Shown: positions 1 through 8,298, numbered from the stretch's first letter. The stretch: 51,628 nt of DNA from Archaeoglobaceae archaeon (GCA_015520485.1 WAPX01000052.1:1-51628); one strand, 5' to 3'. Notes: generated by a model not told the origin, from the letters alone. Numbers and translations: made by a program.

Positions 1-645
1 ATGGTTTTAGAGGATGCTGGAATTAAAGAGATGGCTGATAATTCTGAAAAAGATGTTCCTCAACCTGGTAATGGAAAATTTATAGTTCCTATGTTTTCAG
101 ATTCAGAGAGCTCTGCTATTGAACCACCTGAAGATAAGTTAAACTTTGGTTGGCTTCTTTTAGAAAAAGATACCAATAATAGTAAAACCACTGAAACTTC
201 CAGCTGGATATACAAAGAAAATAATGAAAATAATTCTGTTAAATTTCTGAAAGATGTTATCCCAGAAAATGTGTTAAAAAGAATTGTTATTGTCCCAAAC
301 GATCTATTTACAACAATCGTAAACTCAAACCTCGAAGTCAGAACTTCTGTAGCAATAGATCCGGAAAGGGGTGCAGCTGAGGAGAAAGCTTTGTTCACTT
401 ATGAAGCTATCCCGAGAGGAACTGTATTATGGTTTGACGTCACTTTCCAGAATCCGAAATGGTTCCAGATAAACAAAATAGAGGGTTGCAACAATGGGGA
501 TTTGACAAAATGCGTAGAGGAGACCGTCAAAAAAGGCCTGTCTCTCTTTGAATTTCTGGGAGTCGGTGGGATGGGTTCGAGAGGATTTGGAAGGCTAAAA
601 GTTTTGAATCAAGATAAGGGTGATGCAAATGGTGGAACAGAATAA
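1..645 (+). CDS. cmr4: Type III-B CRISPR RAMP protein Cmr4 (3' part, truncated by window edge)
   Basis: C-terminal portion (about 214 residues) of the Cas7-like backbone subunit of the Cmr effector complex, which coats the crRNA and cleaves target RNA. The stretch from VAIDPERGAAEEKALF to the end, with EAIPRGTVLWFDV and the terminal glycine-rich loop GVGGMGSRGFGRLKVL, is typical of Cmr4 C-termini. Cmr4 proteins are usually near 290 residues, so the N-terminus, including the first RRM strand, lies upstream. The ATG at base 1 is just the first codon seen and not a supported start. The stop overlaps the start of the next gene, as in a translationally coupled cmr operon. Confidence 0.8.
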   Translation: MVLEDAGIKEMADNSEKDVPQPGNGKFIVPMFSDSESSAIEPPEDKLNFGWLLLEKDTNNSKTTETSSWIYKENNENNSVKFLKDVIPENVLKRIVIVPNDLFTTIVNSNLEVRTSVAIDPERGAAEEKALFTYEAIPRGTVLWFDVTFQNPKWFQINKIEGCNNGDLTKCVEETVKKGLSLFEFLGVGGMGSRGFGRLKVLNQDKGDANGGTE

Positions 646-1012
646 TTTAGATCTCACATCTGCAAAAATAGGATTCAGCATAGTAGAACAATTTAAACAA
701 AAAGATGATTTTGATAAATTAGAGAATATTAGTACAAAGGCTTTAAGTGTACTAATAGAAGAAGGATTGCTCGCTTATTTTGTGTGGTTAGAAAGCAAGG
801 GTGAAAGAGAAAAGAAATATGCTGAAGTGATAAGAGATAAAAGTTTAGAATTGTTGAAAAATACAAAATTGACAGAAAAGAGCGATTCCATAAATGCTGC
901 ATTGGTTATTTCTTCAAACATTCAAAAAACCCTTCTCGCGAGGCAACTCCTCGAAAGAATGCTTGTTTATGCGAGATATAGAGCGAAAGCTCTTCAGAAG
1001 GGAAGTGATTAA
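629..1012 (+). CDS. cmr5: Type III-B CRISPR small subunit Cmr5
   Basis: A protein of 127 residues predicted all-helical and charged, matching the size and fold expected of Cmr5, the small subunit that lines the Cmr complex and helps hold target RNA. Recognition rests on position directly after cmr4, on length, and on the helical composition (ISTKALSVLIEEGLLAYFVW and the C-terminal LLARQLLERMLVYARYRAKA). A GTG at 620 and ATGs at 623 and 629 are in frame. The ATG at 629 is preferred because GGTGA at 619-623 sits five bases before it. It overlaps the cmr4 stop by 17 bases. Three bases separate its stop from the next gene. Confidence 0.75.
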   Translation: MVEQNNLDLTSAKIGFSIVEQFKQKDDFDKLENISTKALSVLIEEGLLAYFVWLESKGEREKKYAEVIRDKSLELLKNTKLTEKSDSINAALVISSNIQKTLLARQLLERMLVYARYRAKALQKGSD

Positions 1013-1014
1013 TT

Positions 1015-2043
1015 ATGACGTGGAATTGCTATCTTACAATTTTCAAAGCGGAATCCCCAGTTCACATAGGATATAAGCAAATTGGAATTCTCAAAACCAC
1101 CCGCTATTACATAACTGGAAAAGCAATGTGGGGAGCCATTACAGCCAATTTAACGAGAGCTTTATTCGATAATCCAAATTCGAACGACTATCAGGATGTC
1201 GGAAACTTTGTCAAGGAAAATATAAAAACTACTTACTTCTTTCCAGCAATAAAGGGCGATGAAAAAAGCTTATCTGATTTGACAGATGTTATGGTAGAAG
1301 TTAAAAGTAACAAAAACGAAAAATTTGGTGTGTTTTTACCGAGATACGAAGAACCAAAAGAAAACAACAAGTATGAGCGAGAAGATAATAGAGATGTTGG
1401 TATAAAATTCAGTAAATTGAGCAAAGAAGAGTTTGAACAAATTTTTGTCGGTTCTTTTGTCTCCACAGCCCTAGATGCAACAACAAAAACAGCTGAAGAA
1501 GGTAGCCTGCATGAATTCGAATTCATAAAAAACAGGGTTAAAATCGTAAAAAGTAAAGAGCATTTAGATGTTTACTGGATTGGATACGTCTTTGCTAAAG
1601 AGAAAGCGGAAAGCAAAAACAAAAAAATAAGAATTGAAAAGTGTGAAGAAAGTGAAGTAAAGGTAAAGAGACTTGACAACAGTAATGAGGAAAATTTAAC
1701 CGATGTTATCAGTTTAACCTGTATCGGCGGTGAAAGAAACGACGGTTTAGGTAAACTAAAACTTGTAGAATTTGTTAAAAACGATGACAGTATTTTCAAT
1801 AAATTTAAATTTGAAAGTGATGAAAATGTGATTTTCAGAAACTTGAACTTCGCAATTTCACACGTAAAATTAGATGGGGTCGAACTGGAGCTGGGAGAAA
1901 TAGAACCTCTTGTAGGTTTGGAATGGTCTGAAAAAGGAGTAGGACAGAGTGTAAGCCGTGTGGTGGTATGCTTAACACCGGGAAGTAAGGTTTCCGGTAA
2001 TTACGAGCTGGAGAGTTATGGTCTACTAATAAAAATTCACTAA
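1015..2043 (+). CDS. RAMP-superfamily Cas protein, probable Cmr1/Cmr6-type subunit
   Basis: A 342-residue protein that is the last gene of the Cmr operon in this window. The N-terminal strand and the ESPVHIGYKQIG segment followed by TGKAMWGAI resemble the RAMP opening (target-binding strand plus 'G-x-x-x-G-A' helix). Residues 236-247 (CIGGERNDGLGK) look like the RAMP glycine-rich loop. A lysine/glutamate-rich middle section separates the two halves. Its place after cmr4-cmr5 suggests Cmr6 or Cmr1, but the N-terminal motif is not the usual Cmr6 one, and a Csx10-like or lineage-specific RAMP is possible. Function inferred: crRNA-end or target binding in the Cmr complex. Confidence 0.6.
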   Translation: MTWNCYLTIFKAESPVHIGYKQIGILKTTRYYITGKAMWGAITANLTRALFDNPNSNDYQDVGNFVKENIKTTYFFPAIKGDEKSLSDLTDVMVEVKSNKNEKFGVFLPRYEEPKENNKYEREDNRDVGIKFSKLSKEEFEQIFVGSFVSTALDATTKTAEEGSLHEFEFIKNRVKIVKSKEHLDVYWIGYVFAKEKAESKNKKIRIEKCEESEVKVKRLDNSNEENLTDVISLTCIGGERNDGLGKLKLVEFVKNDDSIFNKFKFESDENVIFRNLNFAISHVKLDGVELELGEIEPLVGLEWSEKGVGQSVSRVVVCLTPGSKVSGNYELESYGLLIKIH

Positions 2044-2503
2044 AATATTAATAATAGCATTGAATATGTTTTTTCTTAAGAGAAAATTATTTTACAAAAA
2101 AATAAATAAACTATTTTAAAAAATTTATTTGCTCAAATATTTTACGAAATTTACAAGAAAAAAGTTGTTTCATGCCAGCTTTTTAGAGGCTCTCAAGCAC
2201 AAAAAAGGCTGAATGTGGCAGGTCTGGAATCTGCTGACTTTGCAAAGTGTTGAAGTACAAGCACGAATTTTTGTAAAAATTCTGTAGGATTTTCTTAAAG
2301 GAGAGAACAAAGAGATCATAGAACAGACACTCTTACAGAATCTTTTTCGTGTTAAACGCAAAATTGGTTAAATTAGTTTTATTGTGTTATAATTGTTGTG
2401 TCGAAATTACGATACTTTTGAAGTAAGAGCAGAATCCGTTATAAAAGCAATTATCATATTGTTAATTATTTTAATTTTACCACATAAACAACAAAAACAA
2501 AAA
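2044..2503. other. AT-rich intergenic region after the cmr operon
   Basis: 460 bases between two convergent operons. No CRISPR repeats, tRNA or intact gene is visible. The first 110 bases are very AT-rich and could hold the transcription stop of the cmr operon. The middle holds a decayed reading frame listed separately. The last 100 bases are again AT-rich next to the ftsY stop. Confidence 0.5.
2180..2371 (+). pseudogene. Decayed reading frame, possible transposase remnant
   Basis: One plus-strand frame reads as protein-like sequence for about 63 codons with two internal stops: FLEALKHKKG, stop, then VWNLLTLQSVEVQARIF, stop, then FLKGENKEIIEQTLLQNLF. The amphipathic, charged composition is unlike random AT-rich DNA and suggests a broken gene. 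I do not recognise the family. A mobile-element origin is only a guess from its position beside a CRISPR locus. No SD or start was found. Confidence 0.3.
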
Positions 2504-3664
2504 CTAAGCTTCCCCGAAAATCCTCTCGACCAGCCAGTCTGAATCAAACTTTACAAGGTCATCGTACCCCTGTCCAACTCCCAAGAAAAGAATTGGTTTT
2601 CCCGTAACGTAACTTATTGATATTGCTGTTCCACCCTTTGGATCGGCATCGATCTTGGTCAGAATTGAGCCGTCAATTCCAACCGCTTCGTTGAACATTC
2701 TCGCTCTCTCCACTGCATCGTTACCCGCTATGCTTTCGTCAACGAATATCGTCATGTCAGGATCTGTAACCCTTTTTATTTTTTCAAGCTGGTCTATCAG
2801 GTTCTTCTTCGTGTGCATTCTGCCTGCGGTATCTGCCAGAACGACGTCTATTCCCCTGCTTTCAGCGTGAGCGATTGCATCGTATATTACCGCTGCCGGA
2901 TCGGCACCGGGTTTGTGCTTGATCAGCTTAACCCCAAGTCTGTTCGCGTGTTCTTCAAGCTGTTCTATGGCTCCGGCTCTGAATGTGTCTCCAGCAGCCA
3001 GAACAACGGAGTGATTTTTATCCATAAACCTCTTTGCGAGCTTTGCTATTGTCGTGGTTTTGCCCGTTCCGTTAATACCAACAAAAATTATGACAACCGG
3101 CTTTCTATCAGAAATGAGCTTTTCCACATACTCATCAAAATCAAATTTATTTCTATCAAGTATTTCTTTTATAATTATCTTTAACTCTTCAATAACTATG
3201 TCGGCCAGCTTTTCTCCAATCTTCTTTCTCCTTCCAACAAGCCTGTTTCTGAGCATCGAGGATATTTCCTCCACAACTTCAAAAGCGACATCGCTTTCAA
3301 GCAGTATGACTTCGAGTTCGGGAATTATCTCATCAAGCTTTTTCTCGTCTATTATAATCTCCCTTTTAAGAATTAGCGCTGAGACTTTCTCCTTTATTCC
3401 AATTTTTCCTTTAATCTTTGCAGATAAACCTTTCTCCTTTCCCTTAACTTCTTTCTTAACTTTTTCTTCGACTTCTTCAGCTTTAACCTCTACTTCTCCA
3501 GCTTTTTTGACCTCAGCTTTAACTTCAGCTGGACTTTCGGGCTTTTCAACAACTTCGACGGCTTTTTCGACGGCATTCTCAGCTTCTTCTCTTTCAACCT
3601 TTTTTTCTATCTCATCTACCTTCTTCCTGAAGGATTTCAGTTTTTCTTTTAGAAATTTGAACAT
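2504..3664 (-). CDS. ftsY: Signal recognition particle receptor FtsY
   Basis: SRP receptor GTPase of 386 residues that docks SRP-ribosome complexes at the membrane. An acidic, lysine/glutamate-rich N-terminal A region (about 100 residues) precedes the NG domain. GTPase motifs seen are GINGTGKTTTIAKLAKRF (G1), DTFRAGAIEQL (G2), DTAGRMHTKKNL (G3) and TKIDADPKGG (G4). The start at 3664 is chosen over the upstream in-frame ATG at 3703 because GGTGG lies four bases before it and because the upstream extension would overlap pfdA. It is the last gene of the translation operon, 13 bases after prefoldin alpha. Its partner SRP54 is encoded at 16340-17650. Confidence 0.95.
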   Translation of the reverse strand: MFKFLKEKLKSFRKKVDEIEKKVEREEAENAVEKAVEVVEKPESPAEVKAEVKKAGEVEVKAEEVEEKVKKEVKGKEKGLSAKIKGKIGIKEKVSALILKREIIIDEKKLDEIIPELEVILLESDVAFEVVEEISSMLRNRLVGRRKKIGEKLADIVIEELKIIIKEILDRNKFDFDEYVEKLISDRKPVVIIFVGINGTGKTTTIAKLAKRFMDKNHSVVLAAGDTFRAGAIEQLEEHANRLGVKLIKHKPGADPAAVIYDAIAHAESRGIDVVLADTAGRMHTKKNLIDQLEKIKRVTDPDMTIFVDESIAGNDAVERARMFNEAVGIDGSILTKIDADPKGGTAISISYVTGKPILFLGVGQGYDDLVKFDSDWLVERIFGEA

Positions 3665-3677
3665 TTTACCACCGAGC

Positions 3678-4130
3678 TTACTTCTGCTTCGTAAGCTCAG
3701 CAATCTCTGCCTGTATTCTTTCAGCCTGCCGGGCTACCTGCTCTAAAACCTCGCCAAGCTTTTTTATGTTCTCCTCTATTTTCTCCTTTTTGTTTTTGAG
3801 AGAAGCTATTGCATCCCCTACTTCTTTTTCCACAATTACTCCAGCTCCGACGTCAACGAGCATCTTTTTCGAATCCTTAACGTCAACGTAAGCGAAAACT
3901 CCTCCCCCCAGGTTCATCAGGGCTTCTACGCTGCCGTCAAGGGAATTGAAGTATTCCAGACTCTCTATGGTTCTGTCGAGTTCTGCATCGACGAGTTCGA
4001 GTTCAACTATCCTTCTCTGGATGCTCTCGCTCTCACTCTGCAGCTGCTGCAGTACGAGCAGCTTTTCCCTCACCTTTGCCTGAATTTCAGCCTGATTTTC
4101 AGCTTTATCGGGCATGCTTTCTTCGCTCAT
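3678..4130 (-). CDS. pfdA: Prefoldin subunit alpha
   Basis: Subunit alpha (150 residues) of the archaeal prefoldin (GimC) hexamer, which captures unfolded proteins for the thermosome. N- and C-terminal heptad coiled coils flank the central beta-hairpin region (LGGGVFAYVDV and MLVDVGAGVIVEK), the standard alpha-class layout. The start at 4130 is chosen because GGTGG sits shortly before it. An ATG at 4142 in the same frame contains that SD within its coding region and is less likely. It lies between LX and ftsY, the usual archaeal neighbourhood. Confidence 0.93.
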   Translation of the reverse strand: MSEESMPDKAENQAEIQAKVREKLLVLQQLQSESESIQRRIVELELVDAELDRTIESLEYFNSLDGSVEALMNLGGGVFAYVDVKDSKKMLVDVGAGVIVEKEVGDAIASLKNKKEKIEENIKKLGEVLEQVARQAERIQAEIAELTKQK

Positions 4131-4170
4131 CAAAACCACCATTGCCTTTAGATTTTCTTTTTAAACGCAG

Positions 4171-4365
4171 TCAGCTCGCCTTAAACTCGCTTTCGCTTAT
4201 TTCCTCTACTTCCTCAATTTTTATCAGGTTTCTTTTAACCTTGTGGTTGCTGCCGAGAATTGAATACGTCTTTTCCACCGCAAACTTCTCGTTGTGTGCA
4301 CTCACTACTTTCGTGAATTTTTTCCACTCCTTTCCAATTTTGAAAAACCCTTTAACCATGTACAT
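4171..4365 (-). CDS. rpl18a: Archaeal ribosomal protein LX (L18a/L20a)
   Basis: Small 50S protein (64 residues) starting MYMVKGFFKIGKEWKKF and containing KVVSAHNEKFAVEKTYSILG and VKRNLIKI, all typical of archaeal LX. The open frame extends further upstream to 4428, but the ATG at 4365 has a strong GGGGGAG SD seven bases upstream and gives the family's usual length, so the upstream codons are taken as leader. It follows aif6 and precedes pfdA, a conserved archaeal order. Confidence 0.92.
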   Translation of the reverse strand: MYMVKGFFKIGKEWKKFTKVVSAHNEKFAVEKTYSILGSNHKVKRNLIKIEEVEEISESEFKAS

Positions 4366-4470
4366 TTTTTCTCCCCCCATCCCGTCCTGATGCCGGGCTT
4401 TTATAAATTTACTCATGCTAACTTGCATCTAACTTGATCGACACACATTCTTGGCTACAGCTTTTTCGCA

Positions 4471-5136
4471 CTACAGCTCAACAAATCCAAGAGCCTGCTC
4501 CACAATTCCGAGCTCGAAACCTGTAGTATCTCTTCCAACTATGTAGCCTTTTGTGTTTGCAATCAGACCAGCACCAACCATGTCCTGTCCAAAGTTCACG
4601 GTCCCTTTTTCCGTTTCTATGCCGAGAGTTTTCTCAATTCTCTTGACCTCCCAGTCGCTGGCGCTTTGATGCAGAAGCCCTCCCTTATTCGTTACTACAG
4701 CAGCCATGCCTACAGTCTTTATTCCTCCAACAGTCCCCCTTATTACGTCCACGTCAAGTTTATCTCTCACAGCCTCCTCTATTCTGCTGTCCGCCTCAGG
4801 GTGTATTACAGCCCCTCTGTCGTTAACGCACACGACATTTCCGAGGCATGTCATGTTCGTGTCCACAATGTACACATCTGCTACCCTGCTCAGGATCTCT
4901 ATTTCCTTTGCCGAAACGTGTTTGCAGACGAGAATGCCACTGGAGTTCGCTGCAATCATCGCTCCAGCCAGCTCACTTCCCGCAACAGTGGTGACAACAA
5001 CATCGACATCGAGCTCGTTTTTCAGGCTCTCCACGACGGACACGTCTTTAACTCCCACCACCGCAAAATTCTCGCTGGCCCTTATGTAAAGGCCAACCAT
5101 CGGATTTCCTCGTATCGAGAGCTGACTTCCCGGCAT
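4471..5136 (-). CDS. eif6: Translation initiation factor aIF6
   Basis: Anti-association factor (221 residues) that binds the large ribosomal subunit and blocks premature subunit joining. The five-fold pseudo-symmetric repeat pattern is visible as recurring blocks such as GNPMVGLYIRASENF, ANSSGILVCKH, VNDRGAVIHPEA, VTNKGGLLHQ and ANTKGYIVGRDTTGFEL. The length matches the family, and the first ATG aligns with known N-termini. AGGA lies just before the start. It is 12 bases downstream of the L31e stop. Confidence 0.96.
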   Translation of the reverse strand: MPGSQLSIRGNPMVGLYIRASENFAVVGVKDVSVVESLKNELDVDVVVTTVAGSELAGAMIAANSSGILVCKHVSAKEIEILSRVADVYIVDTNMTCLGNVVCVNDRGAVIHPEADSRIEEAVRDKLDVDVIRGTVGGIKTVGMAAVVTNKGGLLHQSASDWEVKRIEKTLGIETEKGTVNFGQDMVGAGLIANTKGYIVGRDTTGFELGIVEQALGFVEL

Positions 5137-5148
5137 GTCCTAAAAAAT

Positions 5149-5415
5149 TTAAGCCAATTCAGCTTCCACAACACCGTCGTCAAACTTTACAGCTCTAATT
5201 CTTATTTTCGAAGGTGGTTTCTGCGCACCCCTCTCCCAGATCTTCTCGTTTATACTTGAGTCTATTTTTATCTTGTCCTCTTCCGCCTTCATGTGCCTTA
5301 CGAGGAACTTTCTGACGTACTTCACAGCTTTCTTTGACCTCAGCCACCTCGGATACTTCTTCATCTTGTGCTTCAGTCTTAACGTGTAGACGCGCTCAAC
5401 AACTATATCGGCCAT
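5149..5415 (-). CDS. rpl31e: Ribosomal protein L31e
   Basis: Large-subunit protein of 88 residues near the peptide exit tunnel. Diagnostic segments are VVERVYTLRLKHKMKK, WLRSKKAVKYVRKFLVRHMK, IDSSINEKIWERG and PPSKIRIRAVKFDDGVVEAELA. The ATG at 5415 (MADIVVERV) is preferred over one nine bases upstream since GGTGGT lies directly before it. It is transcribed after L39e and before aIF6. Confidence 0.96.
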   Translation of the reverse strand: MADIVVERVYTLRLKHKMKKYPRWLRSKKAVKYVRKFLVRHMKAEEDKIKIDSSINEKIWERGAQKPPSKIRIRAVKFDDGVVEAELA

Positions 5416-5439
5416 GACCACCACCCCTGTTTCCAGCCT

Positions 5440-5592
5440 TCAAACTTTAAGAGTTTTGGACCTCCAGTTCCTTCTCTTCGGGCTGCCATACACTCTCCTG
5501 TTTGTTTTCAGAGTTACCCAGACCGGGCACCTCCTGTTCTGTTTGTAGCACTTTCCAAGCCTCTTTTTAACTCCAACTGTCTTTTTCCCCAT
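5440..5592 (-). CDS. rpl39e: Ribosomal protein L39e
   Basis: A 50-residue, highly basic protein beginning [20 protein letters not shown] and continuing with [14 protein letters not shown] and [11 protein letters not shown], which is L39e from end to end. It sits in the 177-base space between PDCD5 and L31e, the conserved archaeal arrangement. It contributes to the wall of the peptide exit tunnel. The gene is short and easily missed by length filters. Confidence 0.96.
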   Translation of the reverse strand: MGKKTVGVKKRLGKCYKQNRRCPVWVTLKTNRRVYGSPKRRNWRSKTLKV

Positions 5593-5596
5593 AATC

Positions 5597-5947
5597 TCAC
5601 TTCCTGATAATTTTTGGCTCCCTTTTTTTGGGTACGGCTCTCCTCAAAATCTCCTTCATCATCTCATCGCTAATTTTTGTGCTCAGCCTTCCGGACTGGG
5701 CAAGGTATATGAGCTGGTTTTCCACAGCCTCAGCTACTTCCGGGTATGCGAGTTTAACTCTCGCCAGCCTCTCCTTTGCCTCCGGTTCGAGTATTTTTCT
5801 GAGAATTGCTCTTTTCTGAGCCTCTATCTGTTTCTGCATTTCCTGCTGTTTTTGAAGCTCTTCAAGCTCTCTCTCCCTCTGAGCCTGTAACTCCATCAGC
5901 TTTCTTCTCCTGATTTCCTCAAGTTCATCGGCTTCCATATTCGACAC
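5597..5947 (-). CDS. PDCD5-family DNA-binding protein
   Basis: A 116-residue helical protein with the archaeal PDCD5 layout: a charged N-terminal helix rich in E/Q/R ([20 protein letters not shown]), a three-helix core ([21 protein letters not shown]) and a basic tail ([11 protein letters not shown]). Archaeal members bind DNA non-specifically, and their cellular role is unsettled. The start may be GTG at 5947 or ATG at 5938; neither has a strong SD. It lies between S19e and L39e. Confidence 0.9.
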   Translation of the reverse strand: MSNMEADELEEIRRRKLMELQAQRERELEELQKQQEMQKQIEAQKRAILRKILEPEAKERLARVKLAYPEVAEAVENQLIYLAQSGRLSTKISDEMMKEILRRAVPKKREPKIIRK

Positions 5948-5974
5948 TTCTTTTTCTAAAATTAATATTTTACT

Positions 5975-6424
5975 TCAGTACTTCGCTAACGCCGGAATTT
6001 CTTCTTCAAGCTCTTTCTTTATCTCGGCAGCAATTCTGTCAAGCAGAGCTTTACCCTTGGGCGTAACCACTCTGCCCTTATCTGTCTTCTTAACGAGCTC
6101 AGCTTTTTCGAGCTGCTGCAGAGCTTTTCTTATTACCGATCCGCTGCCTTTCCTGAACTTGGGCGGTTCGGAACCTCTCCTCTTTCTACCGCCGTAAGCC
6201 GTTCTAAGCCTTTCCAGGCCTACAGGCTGGTTTATGTAAACTTTCCTCAGAATTGCAGCAGTTCTGAGGTACCACCAGTCCTCCTGTTCCGGAGACCTTT
6301 CTTTGTGGACTCCTGTCTTCACGAATATTGCCCACTCCGGCGGTTTTATTTCGTCGATTTCCTTGAGCCTTTCAGCAACCCTCTGAATGAGCATGTCCGG
6401 TGGGACATCATACACAGTCGCCAA
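5975..6424 (-). CDS. rps19e: Ribosomal protein S19e
   Basis: Small-subunit protein of 149 residues. The N-terminal [67 protein letters not shown] and the winged-helix end [12 protein letters not shown] all match S19e. The start codon is TTG (6422-6424), with a strong GGTGGT SD just upstream. There is no in-frame ATG nearby, so the TTG is well supported. Confidence 0.95.
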   Translation of the reverse strand: MATVYDVPPDMLIQRVAERLKEIDEIKPPEWAIFVKTGVHKERSPEQEDWWYLRTAAILRKVYINQPVGLERLRTAYGGRKRRGSEPPKFRKGSGSVIRKALQQLEKAELVKKTDKGRVVTPKGKALLDRIAAEIKKELEEEIPALAKY

Positions 6425-6435
6425 ACTACCACCCC

Positions 6436-6717
6436 TCAGTGTTTGATCGTGAGTACGAACCCTCTCAGGTCGACAACCTCGCCCATGACCCTGGACTCGA
6501 TCATTCTGGCGAGTTCTTTTCTATCGTTACCTGCTCTAAAGCTGCGGAGCATTTTCACCTTAGCGACTCCGTGCTTTTCAAGCTGGAGATTAATCTCGTT
6601 TATTAAATTTTCTGTAAGCCCTTTCTTTCCAACGTTTACGGTTACAATCCTGTCCCGGGCTTCCCTGTTTGCAACCCTTTTACCCTTTCCGCTCTTCACA
6701 CTGCCACTACTGCCCAT
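6436..6717 (-). CDS. CRM/YhbY-family RNA-binding protein
   Basis: A 93-residue protein with a glycine/lysine-rich N-terminus, then a CRM (YhbY-like) domain: [32 protein letters not shown], the loop [15 protein letters not shown] and the closing [15 protein letters not shown]. YhbY proteins associate with pre-50S particles; an archaeal role in ribosome assembly is inferred. It is the first gene of the operon running down to ftsY. A TATA-like stretch (GTTATTAAC, about 20-30 bases upstream) lies in the divergent intergenic region. Confidence 0.88.
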   Translation of the reverse strand: MGSSGSVKSGKGKRVANREARDRIVTVNVGKKGLTENLINEINLQLEKHGVAKVKMLRSFRAGNDRKELARMIESRVMGEVVDLRGFVLTIKH

Positions 6718-6751
6718 ACTTTACGAAAATCACGGAGGAGTTAATAACTCT

Positions 6752-6770
6752 TGCTCTGGAGATCAGAGCA
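6752..6770. promoter_or_regulatory. Perfect 7-bp inverted repeat in divergent promoter region
   Basis: TGCTCTG (6752-6758) and CAGAGCA (6764-6770) are exact reverse complements separated by GAGAT. The site lies between the translation operon (minus) and the metallo-hydrolase gene (plus), where a regulator could act on either. No known regulator motif is recognised. Confidence 0.3.
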
Positions 6771-6813
6771 GAAATAACACAGCTCCAACCTGCAGAACTA
6801 CGACAGAAAACGA

Positions 6814-6823
6814 AGCTAAGATT
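6814..6823 (+). promoter_or_regulatory. TATA box of the metallo-hydrolase gene
   Basis: ATTTATAAAC about 30 bases before the ATG at 6852 fits an archaeal TATA box, predicting a transcript with a very short leader. Confidence 0.5.
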
Positions 6824-6851
6824 TATAAACGTTGACTTCGGAATCCGAATA

Positions 6852-7718
6852 ATGTTAAGGTTTTGTAACGACAGCGTAAAAATTTACAAAGGAAAATTTG
6901 ACGTTAACACAGCTGTTTTTAAAAACGGCATTGCAACCGACCCGAATGTGGGAGAGAACGTTTACGAGGGTGTTAAAAAGATCTTGATAACCCACGGTCA
7001 TGCGGATCACTTTGGTGATGCCCTGTTTCTGGAGGGGAAAGTGAAGATACTGGCTCCAAGGCACGAAACGCCGCTCGTTGAAAATCCGGAAATAAACTGG
7101 AGGGGGATGTACAGCTGGGCAAAACTGCCCGAAGACATAGTAACTCCATACTTTCTCGGCAGAGGTGTTAGGGTGGATGAATTTTCGGATAGCCTCGAGG
7201 GTGTAAACGGCATAAAAACGGTTCCAACTCACGGACACACGCCATCCCACAAGTCGTATCTTATAGATGACGTATTTGTTGCCGGTGACTCCGTTCACTG
7301 TCCGAGCTACTGGGAAAAGTTCGGGATACTTTACTACGTTGACCCGGACAGAATGATGGAGAGCTTAAAAGTCATAAAAAGAGAAGACTGGGATTTGCTC
7401 GTTCCCGGACACGGGGATGTGTTCGAAAGGGGGGAGGGGCTGAAAGTAATAGACAAAAACATAAAAATGCTCAGGGAAAAGGACAGGGAAATCTACGAAA
7501 TCGTGAGGGAAAACGGGGACGACGGAGTTGAAGAGATGGAAGTAATAGCAGAGCTCGCGAGAAAGTACGGATTTAAAGGGGTTAAGGCCGTACTTGTCGT
7601 AATGCCTCCGGTGAGGGGGCACATATCAAGCATGTGCGAAAGGAGATTGCTTGAGCTGTTTGAGCGTGGAGGAAAAATAGCGGTAAAAGCAGTAAAGCCA
7701 TACAGGCCGAAAAGCTAA
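6852..7718 (+). CDS. Metallo-beta-lactamase superfamily hydrolase
   Basis: A 288-residue enzyme with the superfamily metal-binding motifs: THGHADHFGD near residue 43, a second histidine in PTHGHTPSHKSYL, the aspartate in VAGDSVHC and the late histidine in VPGHGDVF. The fold binds two metals (usually zinc, or iron in some archaeal members). The substrate cannot be told from sequence. The open frame extends upstream to 6669, but the ATG at 6852 is used because the family's first strand begins there and the TATA box lies between. A C-terminal winged-helix-like segment (about 70 residues) follows the catalytic core. Confidence 0.85.
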   Translation: MLRFCNDSVKIYKGKFDVNTAVFKNGIATDPNVGENVYEGVKKILITHGHADHFGDALFLEGKVKILAPRHETPLVENPEINWRGMYSWAKLPEDIVTPYFLGRGVRVDEFSDSLEGVNGIKTVPTHGHTPSHKSYLIDDVFVAGDSVHCPSYWEKFGILYYVDPDRMMESLKVIKREDWDLLVPGHGDVFERGEGLKVIDKNIKMLREKDREIYEIVRENGDDGVEEMEVIAELARKYGFKGVKAVLVVMPPVRGHISSMCERRLLELFERGGKIAVKAVKPYRPKS

Positions 7719-7749
7719 ATTTTTAAACCCATTTTTCGGGTTCGTAAAA

Positions 7750-8247
7750 ATGATGGGCTCAAAGAAAAAATTACCAAAATTTGGAGCTGTGATTTTACTC
7801 GTAACGGCGATTTTAGTTTCAGCTCTATCCACCGGTTGCACTCAGGAGAAAAAGCTTCCGGCGATAGAGGTATGCTTTGAGCACTACATTGCGGGAAACC
7901 AGCACATACTCAGAATTAAATACGCAAAAGCAGTTTTGATACCAAAAAGCAAAGCTCCTGTTCTGCATCCCTGGTACTCCACACCGATGCCCGGAATTAT
8001 CCTGTTCGCGTACGACATGAGCGGAGTGAAAAACATGAAGGAGCTCGGAGTCAGAACGACTCCGTCCACCTATGTTCCCATAAACAAACAGGGCACGATA
8101 ATTGCCTACATCGGGTTCAGCAGCCCGAAGACGGTGCCCAAAAAGGGAGATAAATTACTCGTCGTCGTGCAGGTTCTCAACAAGACCGGAAGAGTTCTGG
8201 CATCTAAAAACGCAATTGTAACCTGGAACATAAGCTGGAGCCCGTGA
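7750..8247 (+). CDS. Small predicted lipoprotein of unknown function
   Basis: A 165-residue protein with a basic N-terminus, a hydrophobic stretch (AVILLVTAILVSALS) and a lipobox ending in STGC, predicting a lipid-anchored extracytoplasmic protein. The mature part is beta-rich and proline-rich (VLHPWYSTPMPGIILFAYDM, RTTPSTYVPINKQG), ending in a likely Ig-like strand set. I do not recognise a family. A TATA-like TTTTTAAACC about 25 bases upstream suggests a leaderless message. It stands alone between the metallo-hydrolase and leuS. Confidence 0.7.
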   Translation: MMGSKKKLPKFGAVILLVTAILVSALSTGCTQEKKLPAIEVCFEHYIAGNQHILRIKYAKAVLIPKSKAPVLHPWYSTPMPGIILFAYDMSGVKNMKELGVRTTPSTYVPINKQGTIIAYIGFSSPKTVPKKGDKLLVVVQVLNKTGRVLASKNAIVTWNISWSP

Positions 8248-8267
8248 GTTTGTACACTTTTCTCAAA

Positions 8268-8278
8268 CTTTTTAAAAC
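8268..8278 (+). promoter_or_regulatory. TATA box of leuS
   Basis: CTTTTTAAAAC lies 21-31 bases before the leuS ATG at 8299, with no SD between, so the message is probably leaderless. Confidence 0.55.
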
Positions 8279-8298
8279 CTTCAGAAACTCTCCTGCCT

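Noticed and set aside
2044-2503. CRISPR array after the cmr genes
   Set aside because: No regularly spaced direct repeats are present; the region is AT-rich with one decayed frame.
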